From Brevundimonas sp. (GTDB taxonomy: Bacteria > Pseudomonadota > Alphaproteobacteria > Caulobacterales > Caulobacteraceae): a stretch of DNA of 34,446 nucleotides. Position 1 is the stretch's first letter; each line of letters starts with the position of its first letter. The DNA lies in the NCBI RefSeq assembly GCF_018608325.1, contig NZ_JABAZW010000102.1, positions 9,157 to 43,602 on the forward strand, in the 5' to 3' direction. Positions 1 to 10,241 of the stretch are shown here, piece after piece. The translations under genes and the position numbers were made by a program. The notes below the pieces were generated by a model, which was given only the letters and a program-made list of their open reading frames with translations, was not told the origin of the DNA and ran no database searches.

Positions 1-286
1 GGACCGTCCGGTGAAGCCGGTGACGGCGCCGTCCGCGGGCGGAACCCAATGCCTGCGCCACACCGGTGACGACTGGCGTGTCCTGTCGACGGGCATGAGC
101 CTGAACGCCTGTGTTCAGGCCCTGTATGCCGGAACCTGCGTCCGTCCGGGCGAGGCCCAGTATGGCCGCTGGGGCGACACCACCCTGCGTCTGGTCCCGC
201 GCCGCGTGGAACAGTCGAACGACAACACCCGTTTCCGCACCCTGGCCGAACAGGACCGCAACTGCCAATTCACGGGGATGAACTGA
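1..286 (+). CDS. Unknown protein, 3' part only
   Basis: The reading frame is open from the first bases of the window (frame beginning at base 2) to a TGA at 284-286, so the true start lies upstream and about 94 C-terminal residues are visible. I do not recognise a family. The fragment has four cysteines (in QCLRHTG, NACVQAL, GTCVRPG and RNCQFTG) and no membrane segment. Paired cysteines and the lipoprotein gene that follows fit an exported protein, but that is inference. Its TGA overlaps the ATG of the next gene by one base (TGATG), so the two are probably translationally coupled in one operon. Confidence 0.6.
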   Translation, partial: DRPVKPVTAPSAGGTQCLRHTGDDWRVLSTGMSLNACVQALYAGTCVRPGEAQYGRWGDTTLRLVPRRVEQSNDNTRFRTLAEQDRNCQFTGMN

Positions 287-708
287 TGCGCGTACTTGCA
301 CTCACCGCCATCGCCGGCGCGGCCCTTCTGGGCGCATGCAGCAACCAGCCCAAGTTCAAGTTCGAGCCGGGCGTCTGCTATTATGTCGCCGAGCCGACCT
401 CGGCGGCGCCCAAGCTGCAGAAGCTGGCGGATGGACAGGCCCAACTGGAACTGTGCGCCGCGCGTCTGGAAGAGATGCGCCTGCGCTTCCTGCGTATGGG
501 CGGGTCGAACAACGAGGTGACCGGCGCCTATCAGGGGCGTTTCATCTTCATCGACCGCGAGGGCGTGAAGATCGCCAAGACCCTGACCGGCAGCCGCTTC
601 TTCTCGATGGCGCGCACGGGTGATGGGCGTCTGGCGATCCCCGGCGCGATCCAGCGTGACGAGACGGGCCGCCCTGTGGCGGTCGCGGCGGAGCCTGTGG
701 CCCAGTAA
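286..708 (+). CDS. Small predicted lipoprotein, function unknown
   Basis: This 140-residue protein has a short N-terminal hydrophobic segment ending in a lipobox, Leu15-Gly16-Ala17-Cys18, so it should be cleaved by signal peptidase II and lipidated on Cys18. The remainder is soluble, with a basic and aromatic stretch just after the anchor (KFKFEPG) and no domain I can name. The ATG overlaps the stop of the preceding gene, which fixes the start and suggests co-expression. The gene ends 178 bases before ssb, and the gap holds the LexA box. Export and lipidation are well supported by the signal sequence; the function is unknown. Confidence 0.75.
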   Translation: MRVLALTAIAGAALLGACSNQPKFKFEPGVCYYVAEPTSAAPKLQKLADGQAQLELCAARLEEMRLRFLRMGGSNNEVTGAYQGRFIFIDREGVKIAKTLTGSRFFSMARTGDGRLAIPGAIQRDETGRPVAVAAEPVAQ

Positions 709-738
709 CGGCGTTTCGCGCAGGGTCTTGCGCGCATC

Positions 739-753
739 GAACAAAGGTGGAAC
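739..753. promoter_or_regulatory. LexA (SOS) box upstream of ssb
   Basis: The plus strand reads GAACAAAGGTGGAAC, that is GAAC-N7-GAAC, which on the minus strand is GTTC-CACCTTT-GTTC. This is an exact match to the direct-repeat LexA operator of alphaproteobacteria. It lies 133 bases before the ssb start codon. An AT-rich stretch (ATTTAGTTAAT, 754-764) follows at once and could hold a -10 element, which would put the operator inside the promoter. The match is seen; LexA control of ssb is inferred from what is known in Caulobacter. Confidence 0.7.
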
Positions 754-886
754 ATTTAGTTAATCCACCGATTTGGCGGGCCTGATGACGAATGCGGCTG
801 GCGGTGATCCGCCGCGCCTCTAAGACATCCGGCTGAATTAAGGGATGGGCGACGGTCTCGCTGTCCCGCACGAGAAGGAAGAAGTC

Positions 887-1387
887 ATGGCTGGATCAGT
901 CAACAAGGTCATTCTGGTCGGCAATCTGGGCCGCGACCCGGAAATCCGCTCCATGCCGAACGGCGACCGCATCGCCAACCTGTCGATTGCGACCTCGGAA
1001 ACCTGGCGCGACAAGTCCTCGGGCGAGCGCAAGGAAAAGACCGAATGGCACCGTGTCGTCGTGTTCAACGACAACATCGTCAAGGTCGTCGAGAACTATG
1101 TGAAGAAGGGCTCGACCGTTTATATCGAGGGTGCGCTTCAGACCCGCAAATGGACCGACCAACAGGGCGTCGAGAAATATTCGACCGAGATCGTGGTCAG
1201 CCGCTTCAAGGGTGAACTGACGATGCTGGGCGGCCGTTCGGAAGGCGGTTCGTCGGGCGGCGGTTACGGCGGCGGCGGCGGTGGTCGCGGCGACGACGAC
1301 TATTCGTCGGGCTTCTCGACTGGCGGCGCCAACAAGCCCAGCGGTCCCAAGGAAAGCTACGACCTGAACGACGACATTCCGTTCTAA
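887..1387 (+). CDS. ssb: Single-stranded DNA-binding protein
   Basis: SSB coats single-stranded DNA in replication, recombination and repair and recruits partners through its C-terminal tip. The 166-residue protein has an N-terminal OB fold (about residues 5-110) with DNA-stacking tryptophans at 40, 54 and 89, then a glycine-rich disordered linker, and ends in the acidic tip DDIPF. The length is usual for the family. I chose the ATG at 887 because the protein then begins [13 protein letters not shown] and an AAGGA-type ribosome site lies just before it (875-879); an in-frame ATG at 845 would add a 14-residue extension not typical of SSB. A perfect LexA box upstream predicts DNA-damage induction. 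The DCC gene follows after 13 bases. Confidence 0.96.
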   Translation: MAGSVNKVILVGNLGRDPEIRSMPNGDRIANLSIATSETWRDKSSGERKEKTEWHRVVVFNDNIVKVVENYVKKGSTVYIEGALQTRKWTDQQGVEKYSTEIVVSRFKGELTMLGGRSEGGSSGGGYGGGGGGRGDDDYSSGFSTGGANKPSGPKESYDLNDDIPF

Positions 1388-1400
1388 GAGGCATCAGGCG

Positions 1401-1868
1401 GTGGGGCGGTCTGCGTACAGTTATCGCGACGACCCCGCTGTTCCTGCATTCCCGGACGACCGGCCTCTGGTCCTGTTCGATGGTGATTGCGCGCTGTGCT
1501 CCGGCTCGGCGCGCAAGATCCTGAAGGCGGACAAGACAGGCGTCTTCCGGCTGGCCCCGACCCAGTCTGAACTGGGGCGGGCGCTTCTGGTCCACTATCG
1601 CGTGGACCCTGACGATCCCTACACCATGCTGCTCATTCAGGACGGTCTGGCGCGTGAGCGTTCGGACGGCGCCTTGGCCATCGCCGCGCAACTGCCGATG
1701 CCGTGGAGGCTAGCGGTCGTGGGGCGGATCGTGCCGCGGTTCATCCGCGATGTTTTTTATGACTTCATCGCCCGTCGTCGCCGCCGGTTTCCCGGTCAGG
1801 CCTGGTGCGCCATGCCTCAGGCGGGCGCATCGGCGGGACGTGACTTGGCTGACCGGGTGTTGGGATGA
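1401..1868 (+). CDS. DCC-family thiol-disulfide protein (DUF393)
   Basis: This 155-residue protein carries the hallmark of the DUF393/DCC (YuxK-like) family, DGDCALC at residues 27-33, a thioredoxin-like CxxC (Cys30, Cys33) expected at the end of the first strand. Members are predicted thiol-disulfide oxidoreductases with no settled substrate. No signal peptide or membrane helix is seen, so it is likely cytoplasmic. The start is GTG at 1401, with AGAGG at 1387-1391 as ribosome site; no ATG is available before the motif. The stop overlaps the ATG of the SDR gene (ATGA, 1865-1868), so the two are translationally coupled. DCC genes often sit beside DoxX-type membrane proteins, as here. Confidence 0.87.
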   Translation: MGRSAYSYRDDPAVPAFPDDRPLVLFDGDCALCSGSARKILKADKTGVFRLAPTQSELGRALLVHYRVDPDDPYTMLLIQDGLARERSDGALAIAAQLPMPWRLAVVGRIVPRFIRDVFYDFIARRRRRFPGQAWCAMPQAGASAGRDLADRVLG

Positions 1869-3166
1869 GCGGGCGGGTTCTGGTGCTGGGCGCCAATGGC
1901 TTCATCGGCTCGCATCTGGCGGCGGCCTTGTCGGCGGATGGCTGGTCCGTGCGGGCAGGCGCGCGCCGCATCGCAGAACCGGCCCGCCGCGCGCCGGGCT
2001 TTGAATGGGTGTCGGCGGACTTTTCCAGACTGACGACGGCGGAGGCCTGGGCGCCGCTGCTGGCGGGCGTTTCGGCGGTGGTGAACTGTGTCGGCGTGTT
2101 GCAGGACGGCGGCGGCGACAGCACCCGCGCCGCCCATGTCGACGGTCCCCGCGCCCTGATCGCGGCCTGTGAGGCGGCGGGGGTGTCGCGCCTGATCCAT
2201 ATTTCCGCCGTGGGGGCCGATGATGCGGCGGGCACAGACTATGCACGGACCAAGGCTGAGACAGAGCGTCTGGTTCAGGCCAGCCGCCTGAACTGGCTGA
2301 TCCTGCGGCCATCACTGGTGGTGGACCGGGCGGCGTTCGGCGGTACGGGCCTGATCCGGGCGCTGGCGGCCTTTCCACTGATCGTGCCAGTGGTGGGGGG
2401 CGATCAGAGCTTCCGACCGATCCCTCTGGGCGACCTCAGCGCCGCCGTCGTTGCGTCGCTGAAGCCCGGCGCCGTCTCACGCGAGACGCTGGACATGCCG
2501 GGACCAGAGGCGGTGACCATGGCCCAGACGGTGCGCCTGTATCGCGGCTGGATGGGGTTGAAGCCTGCGCCGGTCGTACGTGTGCCGCGCGCACTGGCGG
2601 CGCCTGCATTGGTGATCGGCGACCTGCTGGGACGGCTGGGCTGGTCGTCGCCTATCCGCACCACGGCGATCAAGCAGATGGATCATGACGTGTCCGGCCA
2701 CGACAGCGGCTGGGCCGAGCGGCTGGGCGTGACGTCGCGCGGGTTTTCACGGTTTCTGGCCGAGACACCGGCCTCGGTTCAGGACGTCTGGCACGCGCGC
2801 CTGTGGTTCGTGCGTCCGGTGGCCATCGTCACTCTGGGCCTGTTCTGGCTGATTACGGGTCTGATCAGTTTCGGCCCCGGCTGGAACGGCGCCGTCGCCA
2901 TCCTGCATGAGGGCGGATATGGCGGCTGGTCCGGACCGGTCGCCTGGTGGGGCGCGCTGCTGGACGTCGTGTTGGGGCTGGCCCTGTTCGTGCGGCCCTG
3001 GACGGCGCGGGTGGCCATCTTCATGTGTTTGGCTACGGTCGGCTATCTGATCGCCGGGACCCTGAGCCTGCCGCACTACTGGATCGACCCGCTGGGGCCG
3101 TGGCTGAAGGTCTTGCCGATGATGGCCCTGTGCCTGTTTGTCGCCGCCACGGACGCCCGCCGATGA
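1865..3166 (+). CDS. SDR-family NAD(P)-binding protein fused to DoxX-like membrane domain
   Basis: This 433-residue two-part protein begins with a Rossmann fold of the extended/atypical SDR type (NmrA-like): the dinucleotide motif GANGFIG is at residues 9-15 and a YARTK segment (tyrosine and lysine spaced YxxxK) follows near residue 125. The C-terminal 120 residues hold about four hydrophobic helices (for example VAIVTLGLFWLITGLISF), matching the DoxX-like domain known to follow SDR domains in this family. The product should be membrane-bound with the nucleotide domain in the cytoplasm. The substrate is unknown. It overlaps the DCC gene before and the DUF2269 gene after by ATGA, giving a tight three-gene unit that suggests a redox task at the membrane (inference). 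Confidence 0.85.
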   Translation: MSGRVLVLGANGFIGSHLAAALSADGWSVRAGARRIAEPARRAPGFEWVSADFSRLTTAEAWAPLLAGVSAVVNCVGVLQDGGGDSTRAAHVDGPRALIAACEAAGVSRLIHISAVGADDAAGTDYARTKAETERLVQASRLNWLILRPSLVVDRAAFGGTGLIRALAAFPLIVPVVGGDQSFRPIPLGDLSAAVVASLKPGAVSRETLDMPGPEAVTMAQTVRLYRGWMGLKPAPVVRVPRALAAPALVIGDLLGRLGWSSPIRTTAIKQMDHDVSGHDSGWAERLGVTSRGFSRFLAETPASVQDVWHARLWFVRPVAIVTLGLFWLITGLISFGPGWNGAVAILHEGGYGGWSGPVAWWGALLDVVLGLALFVRPWTARVAIFMCLATVGYLIAGTLSLPHYWIDPLGPWLKVLPMMALCLFVAATDARR

Positions 3167-3633
3167 GCCTCTATTTTCTGCTGAAGATCATCCACATCCT
3201 GTCCGGGGCCGTCCTGTTCGGCACAGGCGCAGGCATCGCCTTCTTCATGCTGCGCGCCCATGCGACCAAGGACGCGAAGACGGTGGCGGATGTCGGCAAG
3301 ATCGTGGTTCTGGCCGACTTCGTCTTCACCGCCAGCGCCGTGGTGGTCCAGCCGATCAGCGGCCTGGGCCTGATCCATCTGCAGGGCTGGTCCCTGACCA
3401 GTCCGTGGTTGCTGGCGGCCTATGGCCTTTATGTTCTGATCGGCGTCTGCTGGCTGCCGGTGGTGTGGATCCAGTACCGGATGATGAAGCTGGCCGAGCA
3501 GGCGGCGGGGCAGGGCGCGCCATTGCCGCCCGCCTATCATCGCCTGTTCCGCTGGTGGTTCGGACTGGGCTGGCCCGCCTTTGCCGGGGTGCTGGCCATC
3601 TATTGGCTGATGGTCGCCAAGCCGGAGTTCTAA
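3163..3633 (+). CDS. DUF2269-family integral membrane protein
   Basis: The protein has 156 residues in four predicted membrane helices, starting MSLYFLLKIIHILSGAVLFG. The early His in KIIHILSG and the overall layout fit the DUF2269 family, whose members often lie beside SDR/DoxX genes; no biochemical role is established. The ATG at 3163 overlaps the previous stop by four bases (ATGA), so translation is coupled. The gene ends in TAA at 3631-3633, overlapping the stop codon of the convergent gene on the other strand by four bases, so there is no room for an intergenic terminator. Confidence 0.8.
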   Translation: MSLYFLLKIIHILSGAVLFGTGAGIAFFMLRAHATKDAKTVADVGKIVVLADFVFTASAVVVQPISGLGLIHLQGWSLTSPWLLAAYGLYVLIGVCWLPVVWIQYRMMKLAEQAAGQGAPLPPAYHRLFRWWFGLGWPAFAGVLAIYWLMVAKPEF

Positions 3634-4211
3634 GGGCGGCTGGTGAAGCGTCCGTGTGATCCTGCATCGGCCAGCGCATCGCGCACAGCGACGGTCAGTT
3701 CGTCCATCGTCGCCACCTGACGCACGCCATAGGCCGCCGCCGTGATGTCGACATTGCCCTTTCGCCAGAAGCCGTCGGGCGCAAGGACGATCAGCTTTCC
3801 GCCGCGCGCGTGCAGGCCCATCTCCAGCAGGCTGACGGGGCTCTGCGTGCCGGGTGCGAAATACATGACGATGACGTCGGAGGCCTCAAGCGCATTCAAC
3901 TCCCACTCGACCTGACGGCGGAACTCGGGTTCGTCGGCGTCGGGCCGCCAGGCTGGATTCCAGTCAGGGCGGCGGGGATTCAGGATGACCACGTCCATGT
4001 CCGACAGCGCCGTCGTCATCGCGGACTGCCAGTCCGGCGCGCCGCCCATGTCGATGCTGCCGCCCAGGAAGACGCGGGGGCGCCGGTTGTCGATGGGTAG
4101 GGGCTGGGGTGACGTCACCAGAAGCGGACCCTGCGTCGATTGGGCAAGGGCGGGCGTGGACAGAAGGCTCAGGGCCAAAAGGCTGGCCGCGGCGGTGAAT
4201 GACGGCTTCAT
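3630..4211 (-). CDS. Exported nucleoside 2-deoxyribosyltransferase-like protein
   Basis: The 193-residue product starts with a clear Sec signal peptide (about residues 1-23, basic start, hydrophobic core, ALA-Q cleavage site). The mature part resembles the nucleoside 2-deoxyribosyltransferase-like fold: a first strand with RVFLGGS (46-52), a Trp/Arg-rich segment with NPRRPDW (78-84), a strand with ASDVIVMYF (110-118) and SPVSLLEMG (124-132) containing the expected catalytic glutamate Glu130. Cytoplasmic relatives move deoxyribose between bases or hydrolyse nucleosides or nucleotides; an exported version is unusual. The start at 4211 is preceded by an AGAGGG ribosome site and gives the signal peptide; the longer open frame upstream is not supported. 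It overlaps the convergent DUF2269 stop by four bases. The substrate is unknown. Confidence 0.75.
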   Translation of the reverse strand: MKPSFTAAASLLALSLLSTPALAQSTQGPLLVTSPQPLPIDNRRPRVFLGGSIDMGGAPDWQSAMTTALSDMDVVILNPRRPDWNPAWRPDADEPEFRRQVEWELNALEASDVIVMYFAPGTQSPVSLLEMGLHARGGKLIVLAPDGFWRKGNVDITAAAYGVRQVATMDELTVAVRDALADAGSHGRFTSRP

Positions 4212-4340
4212 CAAGCGCCCTCTCGGTTCAGGAATGCGGCGACATAGCACTACGGGTCCGAAAGGGCAGGGTGGGCAACGTAAGGAATGCTCATTGAACG
4301 TGAGGCGCGGCCCGGCCCCGTCTGTGGCATTCCGATCAGC

Positions 4341-5267
4341 ATGACTGTCGCCACGCCCGCACCAACGCCTCCGCCTGCCAAGCCCCATGCCCTGACCGGG
4401 CTGGAGATCGCCGCCATCGCCGCGATCATCGTGGTGTGGGGCGTGAACAATGCGGGCGCCAAGCTGGCGACCGAGCATCTTAGCCCGCTGCTGGTCGGGG
4501 CCATCCGTTTTGGCATCGCCAGCGCCTGCCTGTTCGCCTTTGTGCGGCCGCCGTTTCCCGACTGGAAAAGCCTGCTGATCATCGTGCTGGTGGGCGGCCC
4601 GATCCAGTATGGGCTGGTCTATACGGCCTACTGGCTGGCGCAGGACATCAGCCCGGTGACCGTGGCCAATCAACTGTGGATTCCCTTCACCTCCCTGTTC
4701 GCCTTCCTGATCCTGGGGGAGCGGTTGAGCCGGGGTGCGCTGTTTGGCATGGGCATCGCCTTTGTCGGGGTGGCGTGGATGACGCTGGACGCCCACGCGC
4801 TGCAGGACTGGCGCGCCATTCTGGTGGGGATTTCAGCGGGTGCGGCCTGGGCTCTGGCGACGGTGGTGGCGCGGCGCACGACCTCCATCCCGCCGCTGAA
4901 GATGCAGGGCCTTCTGGCGGTGGGAACCTTGCCTGTGCTGGCGTTCGGTTCGCTGGTGTTCGAGCATGATCAGATTGACGCCATCCGTGCGGCGCCGCCG
5001 ATGGTCTGGGTGTCGCTGATCTGGGCTGGGGTGGTGTCGTCGGTTCTGGCCACGACCCTGCTGTTCTGGCTGGTGCAGCGGCGTGAGGCGGGGCGGGTGA
5101 CCCCCTATCTGCTGGCGACCCCCGTGGTGTCGATCCTGATCGGCTGGAGCCTGATGGGCGATGTGCTGACGCCGCAGATCCTGACAGGGGCGGCTATCGC
5201 CATGGGCGGGGTGGTGCTGGTGGCCCTGGCCGAACGGGGCTTGCGCGCAGGGGCCGCGAAGGCTTGA
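4341..5267 (+). CDS. DMT-superfamily (EamA) transporter
   Basis: This 308-residue protein is made of about ten hydrophobic helices in two homologous halves, the EamA/RhaT layout of inner-membrane drug/metabolite exporters. Recognisable pieces are the first helix with VVWGVNNAGAKLA, the end of the first half (TSLFAFLILGERLS) and the matching second-half segment with VVSILIGWSLMGDVLTPQ. The substrate cannot be told from sequence; relatives export amino acids or other metabolites. I placed the start at ATG 4341, where the protein begins MTVATPAPTPPP. An in-frame ATG at 4287 has its AAGGA directly touching the start codon and would add 18 unlikely residues. The start choice is moderately certain. 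Confidence 0.83.
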   Translation: MTVATPAPTPPPAKPHALTGLEIAAIAAIIVVWGVNNAGAKLATEHLSPLLVGAIRFGIASACLFAFVRPPFPDWKSLLIIVLVGGPIQYGLVYTAYWLAQDISPVTVANQLWIPFTSLFAFLILGERLSRGALFGMGIAFVGVAWMTLDAHALQDWRAILVGISAGAAWALATVVARRTTSIPPLKMQGLLAVGTLPVLAFGSLVFEHDQIDAIRAAPPMVWVSLIWAGVVSSVLATTLLFWLVQRREAGRVTPYLLATPVVSILIGWSLMGDVLTPQILTGAAIAMGGVVLVALAERGLRAGAAKA

Positions 5268-5292
5268 TCTGTCTCCTGAGCAGATCAGGAGG
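5265..5292 (+). promoter_or_regulatory. Competing hairpins that include the DUF1003 ribosome-binding site
   Basis: The 30 bases between the EamA stop and the DUF1003 start can fold in two exclusive ways. CTCCTGA (5273-5279) pairs with TCAGGAG (5285-5291) over a five-base loop and would hide the AGGAGG ribosome site (5287-5292). Alternatively TGATCTG (5265-5271) pairs with CAGATCA (5281-5287), which leaves GGAGG mostly free. The pairings are exact; a regulatory role is inference. Confidence 0.45.
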
Positions 5293-5297
5293 TTTTC

Positions 5298-5831
5298 GTG
5301 TCCCATATCCCCGGCGACGCCGACCACGTATCCCGACGCTGGTTGGGCAAGTCGTCAAAAGAGCTGCAAGCCAATGAAGCCAGCGTCGTCCGCAGCGCCG
5401 CTGAGCGACGACCGATAGCCGAAGACATCAACGAGACCTTTGCGCAGGAACAGAGTTTCGGTGATCGGCTGGCGGACCGGGTCGCCGCCTTCGGCGGTTC
5501 CTGGCCCTTTATCAGCGCCTTTGGCGTATTCCTGTTGATCTGGACACTGGTGAACATCTTCCTGCGCAAGGATGCGTTCGACCCCTATCCCTTCATCTTT
5601 CTGAATCTGGTGCTGTCGATGCTGGCGGCGGTGCAGGCGCCGGTGATCATGATGAGCCAGAACCGTCAGGCGTCGAAGGACCGCATGGATGCGGGCAACG
5701 ACTATCAGGTCAACCTGAAGGCCGAGATCGAGATCATGGCCCTGCTGGAGAAGGTCGAGCACCTGGCTGCCCGTCAGCAGGAACAGACGGAGCTGATCCA
5801 GCGGCTGCTGCAAGACAAAAACGCCCGCTGA
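5298..5831 (+). CDS. DUF1003-family membrane protein
   Basis: The 177-residue protein matches DUF1003: a soluble N-terminal region, two membrane helices (about 66-88, FGGSWPFISAFGVFLLIW..., and 97-118) joined by the conserved DPYPFIFLNLVLSMLAA segment, then QNRQ and a C-terminal helical region (about 130-175) rich in Glu, Gln and Leu that looks like a coiled coil. Family function is unsettled. The start is GTG at 5298, preceded by a full AGGAGG at 5287-5292, five bases away. That site can be masked by a hairpin. The last codons carry the stem and T-tract of a terminator for the opposite-strand sodC. Confidence 0.87.
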   Translation: MSHIPGDADHVSRRWLGKSSKELQANEASVVRSAAERRPIAEDINETFAQEQSFGDRLADRVAAFGGSWPFISAFGVFLLIWTLVNIFLRKDAFDPYPFIFLNLVLSMLAAVQAPVIMMSQNRQASKDRMDAGNDYQVNLKAEIEIMALLEKVEHLAARQQEQTELIQRLLQDKNAR

Positions 5832-5849
5832 ACCGAAGTCCAGCGGGCG
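5817..5849 (-). terminator. Rho-independent terminator for sodC, inside the DUF1003 gene end
   Basis: Read on the minus strand: CGCCCGCTG, a ten-base loop (GACTTCGGTT), CAGCGGGCG, then TTTTT. The nine-base-pair GC-rich stem and U-tract form a textbook intrinsic terminator 24 bases after the sodC stop. The T-tract exists only in the minus direction, so it should not stop the plus-strand transcript. It overlaps the last codons of the convergent DUF1003 gene. Confidence 0.85.
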
Positions 5850-5873
5850 CGCTCGCCTTTACCGTGCAGGCGT

Positions 5874-6449
5874 TTAGCTGGCCGTCAGCGCCGCGCAGGC
5901 CACGCGGTCACCCGCGCCGCCAATGGGCTGGCTGGCGTGGTCGTCAGGGTTGGCGTGGATGATGATGGCCGAGCCGTCCGCGTCCCACAGCCACTGGCCG
6001 GGGCCCTCGGTCGAAATCCGGGCGCGGGTGGTGAAGACTTCGGCGTTCACCTTGCCGTCCGCGCCGGCGAAGACGTTGGGCAGGTCGCCGTCATCGGGAC
6101 CAGCGGGGTTCAGCAGGCCGTGCGGCTGTTTCGGATCGCCATGATTGATGTGCGCGCCGGACGAGGTGAAGGGCGCTTCACAGACGGCGGTGGCGTGGAT
6201 GTGGATGCCATGCCAGCCGGGCGTCAGGCCGGAAGCTTCGATCTTGATCAGCAGTCCGGTCGATCCCTGGCGCAGTTCGACATGGCCGATATTTGCGCCC
6301 TGAGCGTTGACCAAAACGGCCTGACCCGTCGTGCCGACAGGCGCGCGTTCGGCGTGGGCGTGAGGGCTGTCGGCGGTCGAGGCGCAGGCGGCGAGCGGGG
6401 CCATCGGCACGGTCAGGGCCAGGGCGGCGGCGAGCATGGGCAGACGCAT
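5874..6449 (-). CDS. sodC: Cu/Zn superoxide dismutase, predicted lipoprotein
   Basis: SodC dismutates superoxide to oxygen and peroxide in the periplasm. The 191-residue protein has a signal peptide with lipobox Leu19-Ala20-Ala21-Cys22, so it is probably membrane-anchored. Copper ligands are visible in HGIHIHA (His83, His85), His100 (GAHINHG, the bridging histidine) and the later AIIIHANPDD. The zinc ligands His110 and Asp122 are present, but the position that is histidine in the usual GPHxGDLPN motif is Asp119 here (GPDDGDLPN). The disulfide cysteines (Cys90 and the C-terminal VACAAL) and the active-site Arg in GAGDRVAC are kept. The start has AAAGGA upstream on its strand. A strong terminator follows. 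Confidence 0.93.
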   Translation of the reverse strand: MRLPMLAAALALTVPMAPLAACASTADSPHAHAERAPVGTTGQAVLVNAQGANIGHVELRQGSTGLLIKIEASGLTPGWHGIHIHATAVCEAPFTSSGAHINHGDPKQPHGLLNPAGPDDGDLPNVFAGADGKVNAEVFTTRARISTEGPGQWLWDADGSAIIIHANPDDHASQPIGGAGDRVACAALTAS

Positions 6450-6571
6450 ATGGAAAGTCCTTTCAGAGACGGGCTTTCACGGCGACGTCGCTTTGCCACC
6501 GAGCCCCTTGAATGCTAGAAATCGTCACAACGGATCACGTTCCGATTCCGGCCGCATAAAGCCACGCTTCA

Positions 6572-9346
<2,775 letters not shown>

Positions 9347-9375
9347 TCCCCGTCGGGATGAGCGGAGGTTTCGTC

Positions 9376-10179
9376 GTGTCGACCGCTGAAATCCTGATTG
9401 ATGGAAGTCCGGCTGAGGTCAGCGACCTCAGCCATTTTGTCCTGTCCAACTATGGCGCCTTCACCTCGATGCAGGCGGAGAACGGCGGCGTGCGCGGGCT
9501 GGATCTGCATCTGGCGCGCCTGGAGGCCGAGGCGGTGGAGTTGTTCGGCGTTGCCGTGCCGGAAGCCTTGTTGCGCGAGCGAATGCGTCAGGCATTGGAG
9601 GGTCGTTCGGGCCGGTTCAGCCTTCGTGTGAATCTGTTCTCGGATGCGGTCAGCCTAAGGTCGCCCGATGCGGTGGTTCAACCGCGTGTGCTGACCGCCC
9701 TGTCGCCGCCTGCGTCGCCACTGACCAAATCGCTGCGGCTGAAGACGCAGATTTATGCGCGTGAAGTCCCGCATCTGAAACACGCCGCCACGTTCGGCCT
9801 GACACGCGCGCGGCGTCTGGCGGTTCAGGGCGGGTTTGACGACGCTCTGTTTGTCGATCCGAAGGGGCATATATCCGAAGGCAGTATCTGGAACATCGGC
9901 TTCATTCAGGGCGACGCTCTGGTCTGGCCTGAGGCGGCTATGCTGGTGGGGACGGGGCAGGGACTGCTGCAACGCGGCGCCGTCGAGGCGGGCTGGAACA
10001 GCGTCACACGCCCGATCAGCGTGAGTGAACTGGCTGATTTCGACGGGGCTTTCATCTGTAACGCGGCCACGCCAGCCTGCGCTGTGGCGGGGATTGACGG
10101 GCATGAGTTCGCCTCATCTGACGCCGTGATCGCCCGATTGAATGACTTCTGGCGATCAAACCCGTGTCAGACGATCTAG
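9376..10179 (+). CDS. PLP-dependent aminotransferase, class IV family
   Basis: This 267-residue protein has the fold-type IV layout shared by branched-chain and D-amino-acid aminotransferases and aminodeoxychorismate lyase. The likely PLP lysine is Lys135 (HLKHAAT) and the cofactor-ring glutamate is Glu168 (HISEGSIWNI); the phosphate-binding GTGQGLLQR-like segment follows. The sequence does not settle whether the substrate is an amino acid or aminodeoxychorismate. I chose GTG at 9376 because GGAGG (9364-9368) lies seven bases before it; an in-frame ATG at 9358 has only a poor site. It starts 29 bases after gyrA with no terminator between, so it is probably co-transcribed with gyrA. Confidence 0.85.
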   Translation: MSTAEILIDGSPAEVSDLSHFVLSNYGAFTSMQAENGGVRGLDLHLARLEAEAVELFGVAVPEALLRERMRQALEGRSGRFSLRVNLFSDAVSLRSPDAVVQPRVLTALSPPASPLTKSLRLKTQIYAREVPHLKHAATFGLTRARRLAVQGGFDDALFVDPKGHISEGSIWNIGFIQGDALVWPEAAMLVGTGQGLLQRGAVEAGWNSVTRPISVSELADFDGAFICNAATPACAVAGIDGHEFASSDAVIARLNDFWRSNPCQTI

Positions 10180-10241
10180 GCCGCTCATTTCGCACCTGCT
10201 AAGTGGCGGTCAACAGCGGACGACAGGCTGGGGAGAAACGC

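Noticed and set aside
1260..1300. GGC/GGT repeats near the end of ssb as a microsatellite
   Set aside because: They encode the ordinary glycine-rich linker of SSB.
4212..4796. Upstream extension of the minus-strand deoxyribosyltransferase-like gene
   Set aside because: The extension lies opposite the EamA transporter and would bury the signal peptide in the middle of the protein.
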